Assembly (NCBI GenBank): GCA_018398765.1
Contig: JAHBMJ010000664.1
Location: 1-35,000, forward strand
Direction of reading: 5' to 3'
Source of the DNA: Chromera velia
Lineage: Eukaryota > Sar > Chromeraceae
DNA: 35,000 nucleotides
A model generated the notes under the pieces. The model did no database searches. It saw nothing but the letters and a program-made list of their open reading frames with translations, and was not told the DNA's origin. This document shows positions 32,607 through 35,000 of this stretch, piece by piece. Within the stretch, counting starts at the first letter, position 1. The number at the start of each line of letters is the position of its first letter. A program made the translations under genes and the position numbers.

Positions 32607-34020
32607 ATGAACGTCGAAGACGACTACGTCCTGCGAGCTCTTGAGGCTTTAGGGCAAAAATTTCTTGACGTTCTCGAGACTTTCCGCAATGAAAGGAAGG
32701 TGTTGGAGAAAATCAAGCTTCAAAGTCGAAAGACGCACTTTTCCAATTCCCCTGCTCGTGCGTAGTCTCCGCCGCTTCCCGCAGAGATGGCCGCTCTTTC
32801 TGGTCTCCGGAGACTTGTTGAAGGCCAGCTTCATAAGCTGAAAAAAAGTTATCATGCAGAGCCTGATCAGATCACTAACTGCAATTATAAGATCGACCTT
32901 TCTTGTCTTTCCGAAGTCCACACCGTCATCCGTTCCTTCCAACCCGTGAACCCCGGCACACTGCGAAAAGCTCTTTGCGCCTTCACAAGAAGTGGTTACA
33001 AAGAAGATCTGCGCCTCCTCCTATCTGTCGGCTGTGACATAGACGGGTTGGTGGACGGGGAGAACGCTTTGATGAGGGCGGTCAAAGATGGAAATTTGAG
33101 GACTGTCATTCTAGGCTGTCATTAGGCTTGTCCGCTGGGGAGCGGGACTTGAGATCCAATAGCAGAGCCCGCGTGCAGACAGGAAGGTCGGCACACCCCT
33201 TCATGAGGCTTGTTGGAAGCGTTATGGTACGATTGGAAGGTACCTTCTGTCGGAGGGAGCGGATCCGAATTTGGAGACTCACAAAGGATATAGACTGCTT
33301 CACATAGCAGTCGAAAGGGGTGCTGTTGATCTTATTAGCCCCCTTCTCTCACGTGGTGCTGAACTTCATACTCGGTCTGGCTCTGGGAGCACCGCGCTTC
33401 ACATGGCCGTAATGCGCGGTCAGAGAGAGGCTGCCGAAATGCTTCACATGGCCGCAATGCGAGGTCAGAGAGAAGCTGCTGAAATGCTTCATATGGCCGC
33501 AATGCGAGGTCAGAGAGAGGCTGCCGAAATGCTTCTCAACCGCGGGGCTCAGCTGCAAGCCCCAGGTCACGAGGGCTCTCCGCCCCTGCACAGCACTGTC
33601 GTCGCATCCAAAGACAGACTCAGTGACTATAATAGAGAGGTTGCTGAGCTGTTCCTCTCCCGGGGGGCGAATGTGAATGCAAAGGATAACAACGAGTGTT
33701 CTGCCCTTCACATGGCTGCGTATTGGGGATCGGCAAACGTTGCCGAGGTGCTTATCAATGTAGATGCTGAGTCAGACGTCCACGCGGTAGACAACCGTGG
33801 CAGAACAGCATTGCACTGTGCTGCTTCGTACACATAGTCAATGGACGTCTTCGGTTTGGATCCACAGAAAAAGCTCCGTATCGCACAGATGCTCGTCTCC
33901 CACGGCATCAACGTGCACGCTGTGGAAAACGAAGGAAGGACGGCCTTTGACCTAGCACAGAGAAGTATGCCTGCAGAGTCTCCCACCCGGACCTTCCTTG
34001 CTGGTCTGCTCCTTCAGTGA
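32607..34020 (+). pseudogene. Ankyrin-repeat protein, decayed copy
   Basis: An N-terminal helical segment (from ATG 32607) is followed by several ankyrin repeats ending at TGA 34018. Recognisable repeat text includes GTPLHEACWKR...LLSEGADPNLET, RLLHIAVERGAVDLISPLLSRGA, STALHMAVMRG, LFLSRGANVNAKDNN and RGRTALHCAAS, which fit the ankyrin consensus. The frame is broken by TAG at 32763, 33160 and 33835, and by a +1 shift at 33103-33126, where a 13-base unit (CTGTCATTCTAGG) is partly duplicated. A 45-bp unit is present three times in tandem (33397-33531). Ankyrin proteins bind other proteins; the partner is unknown. The gene could be active if some breaks were introns, but no GT-AG pair removes the TAGs in frame. 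Confidence 0.82.
33397..33531 (+). repeat. Three tandem 45-bp units in the ankyrin gene
   Basis: Each unit encodes 15 residues, LHMA(V/A)MRGQREAAEM, the helix-turn-helix half of an ankyrin repeat. The copies differ by a few mostly silent bases. Confidence 0.95.
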
Positions 34021-34474
34021 CGCTGCACACACTGACGCAGCAGCGGCATCTCTCTTTCTTGTACAGTGTACACTGGTATACTTCTGTAGGTATGTGTATT
34101 TTGTTTTCTCTGAAAATTCCTAGGAAAATTCCTAAGAAATTTTATGAAATTTCTCATCTTTTCTGAAAAATTATAATTAGAACGAAGATGAATTGACCTA
34201 GAAATTGAATGATTCAGGTCATCATTAGTACTATTGTATTTTTCATATTGCAAAATGAGGGTCCATCATTTAACTTAAACAATCTGCCTTGCATGTTGTG
34301 ACTTGCCGAACGCTAGACGCCTATTATGGGCCGATAGCGATGGCGTATAATGATGATTTTTTAAATATCTAAATAAATTTTTAGACTAATAATTAAATTT
34401 AGCCATAGTGATTTAATTGGCAACTTTCAACCATCATGACTGAACCACTGGCACTTATAATACTAGCTATATAG
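34021..34474. other. AT-rich 3' flank of ankyrin pseudogene
   Basis: No coding frame recognised. It contains a small repeat around GAAAATTCCTAGGAAAATTCCTAAGAA (34110-34137). Confidence 0.5.
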
Positions 34475-34705
34475 CTAGGGCTAATTAATTAATTAACAAA
34501 AAAAAAGTTATTTTTGCTTTTTTTTTGTTATATGAAAAATTGTGCTTCTGCATTGTTTTTGCATCTAGTTTTGCATCCAGCTCTGCCCTGGTTATACTAT
34601 TATGAAAACAGAAACACAGAAAAATTTAGTTTGCATTGCGTTTTTGTCTAGGTTAAATTTTGTTCTAGTTTTTGTTTTATATTTTTTTTTTGAAAATTAC
34701 CGTTA
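34475..34705. mobile_element. Short AT-rich inverted-repeat element, related to 27954-28834
   Basis: The left end reads CTAGGGCTAATT followed by AATTAATTAAC and an A-run. The right end in reverse complement reads TAACGGTAATTTTC plus an A-run. This right end closely matches the left end of the larger element (GGTAATTTTC plus A-run at 27959 onward). About 230 bp, non-coding, MITE-like in size. Family membership is inferred from the ends. Confidence 0.4.
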
Positions 34706-35000
34706 CTTAGCATAATGTCCACATCTACAGCAAGAAAAAAAATATTAAGTGCTTTGCAATGCATATGATCATTGTAATGTATTGATATGTATTGATCTGA
34801 CGATGCATTGATTCTCCAAGCCATGGTTCTTTCTAGTGTTTTTAAAATTAATCAAACAAATGCAAAGAAACGAAAAAAGAAAGTAAGTGCCCGGGAGAAG
34901 AAGCCGACTTGAAATGACTCGAAGCAGCGCTCACTCTCCTGCTGTCGCAGGTGCCTCTTCCTCTGTGGCATCCGCGCCCTCAGCTGTCGCTACTCCTTCC
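34706..35000. other. Right edge with an ambiguous coding stretch
   Basis: AT-rich to about 34880, then GC-richer. The last about 70 bases can be read on the minus strand as an acidic Ala/Glu tail ending in TGA at about 34933, or on the plus strand as a Ser/Ala-rich exon after a possible acceptor (GTCGCAG). Too little is present to choose. Confidence 0.25.

Noticed and set aside
32763-33837. TAG reassigned to glutamine in this genome
   Set aside because: All three ankyrin stops are TAG, but LSG1 ends at TAG where the family protein ends. Decay of CAG codons is simpler.

Overview
The window looks like nuclear DNA of an intron-rich eukaryotic microbe. I infer a photosynthetic alveolate close to the chromerids (Chromera-like). 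This rests on style: pyrimidine-rich intron ends, long acidic or Ser/Gly/Pro-rich insertions inside conserved enzymes, dense tetranucleotide microsatellites in introns, GC-rich promoters next to AT-rich repeat islands, and several retroelement families. It is not proven, because no rRNA or organelle marker is present.

Layout, left to right. (1) 1-964, minus strand: the edge of a low-complexity protein gene that runs off the window. (2) 2044-6001, plus: a seven-exon gene for the circularly permuted GTPase LSG1 (60S ribosome maturation). (3) 6509-8196: an internally deleted Ty1/copia LTR retrotransposon with both LTRs. (4) 8669-about 12139, plus: a signal-peptide-bearing FAD-dependent monooxygenase related to kynurenine 3-monooxygenase, with a large acidic insertion; its 3' end is unresolved. 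(5) 12140-15946: no gene recognised. (6) 15947-25891: a composite repeat. A pair of about 460-bp TG...CA direct repeats, flanked by ACAT on both sides, encloses about 2.9 kb of unrecognised sequence. The left repeat is itself split by a 6.1-kb Penelope-like retroelement (16085-22208) in which a GIY-YIG nuclease lies upstream of the reverse transcriptase. (7) 26848-29113: a possible terminal exon and an AT-rich inverted-repeat element. (8) 29114-32030, minus: an ABC ATPase and a UPF0014/FetB/ALS3-type permease, adjacent and in FetA-FetB order. A predicted intron between them would put both in one reading frame separated by a single UGA. (9) 32607-34020, plus: a decayed ankyrin-repeat gene. (10) 34021-35000: AT-rich DNA with a second, short member of the inverted-repeat family and an ambiguous coding edge.

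The intact cellular genes are LSG1, the monooxygenase and the ATPase/permease pair. Only the last two clearly work together, as one metal-type ABC transporter. The remainder is mobile or decayed DNA. The most unusual items are the permuted-domain Penelope-like element, whose long frame is broken almost only by stop codons; its filled and empty target sites in one window; and the potential ATPase-permease fusion.
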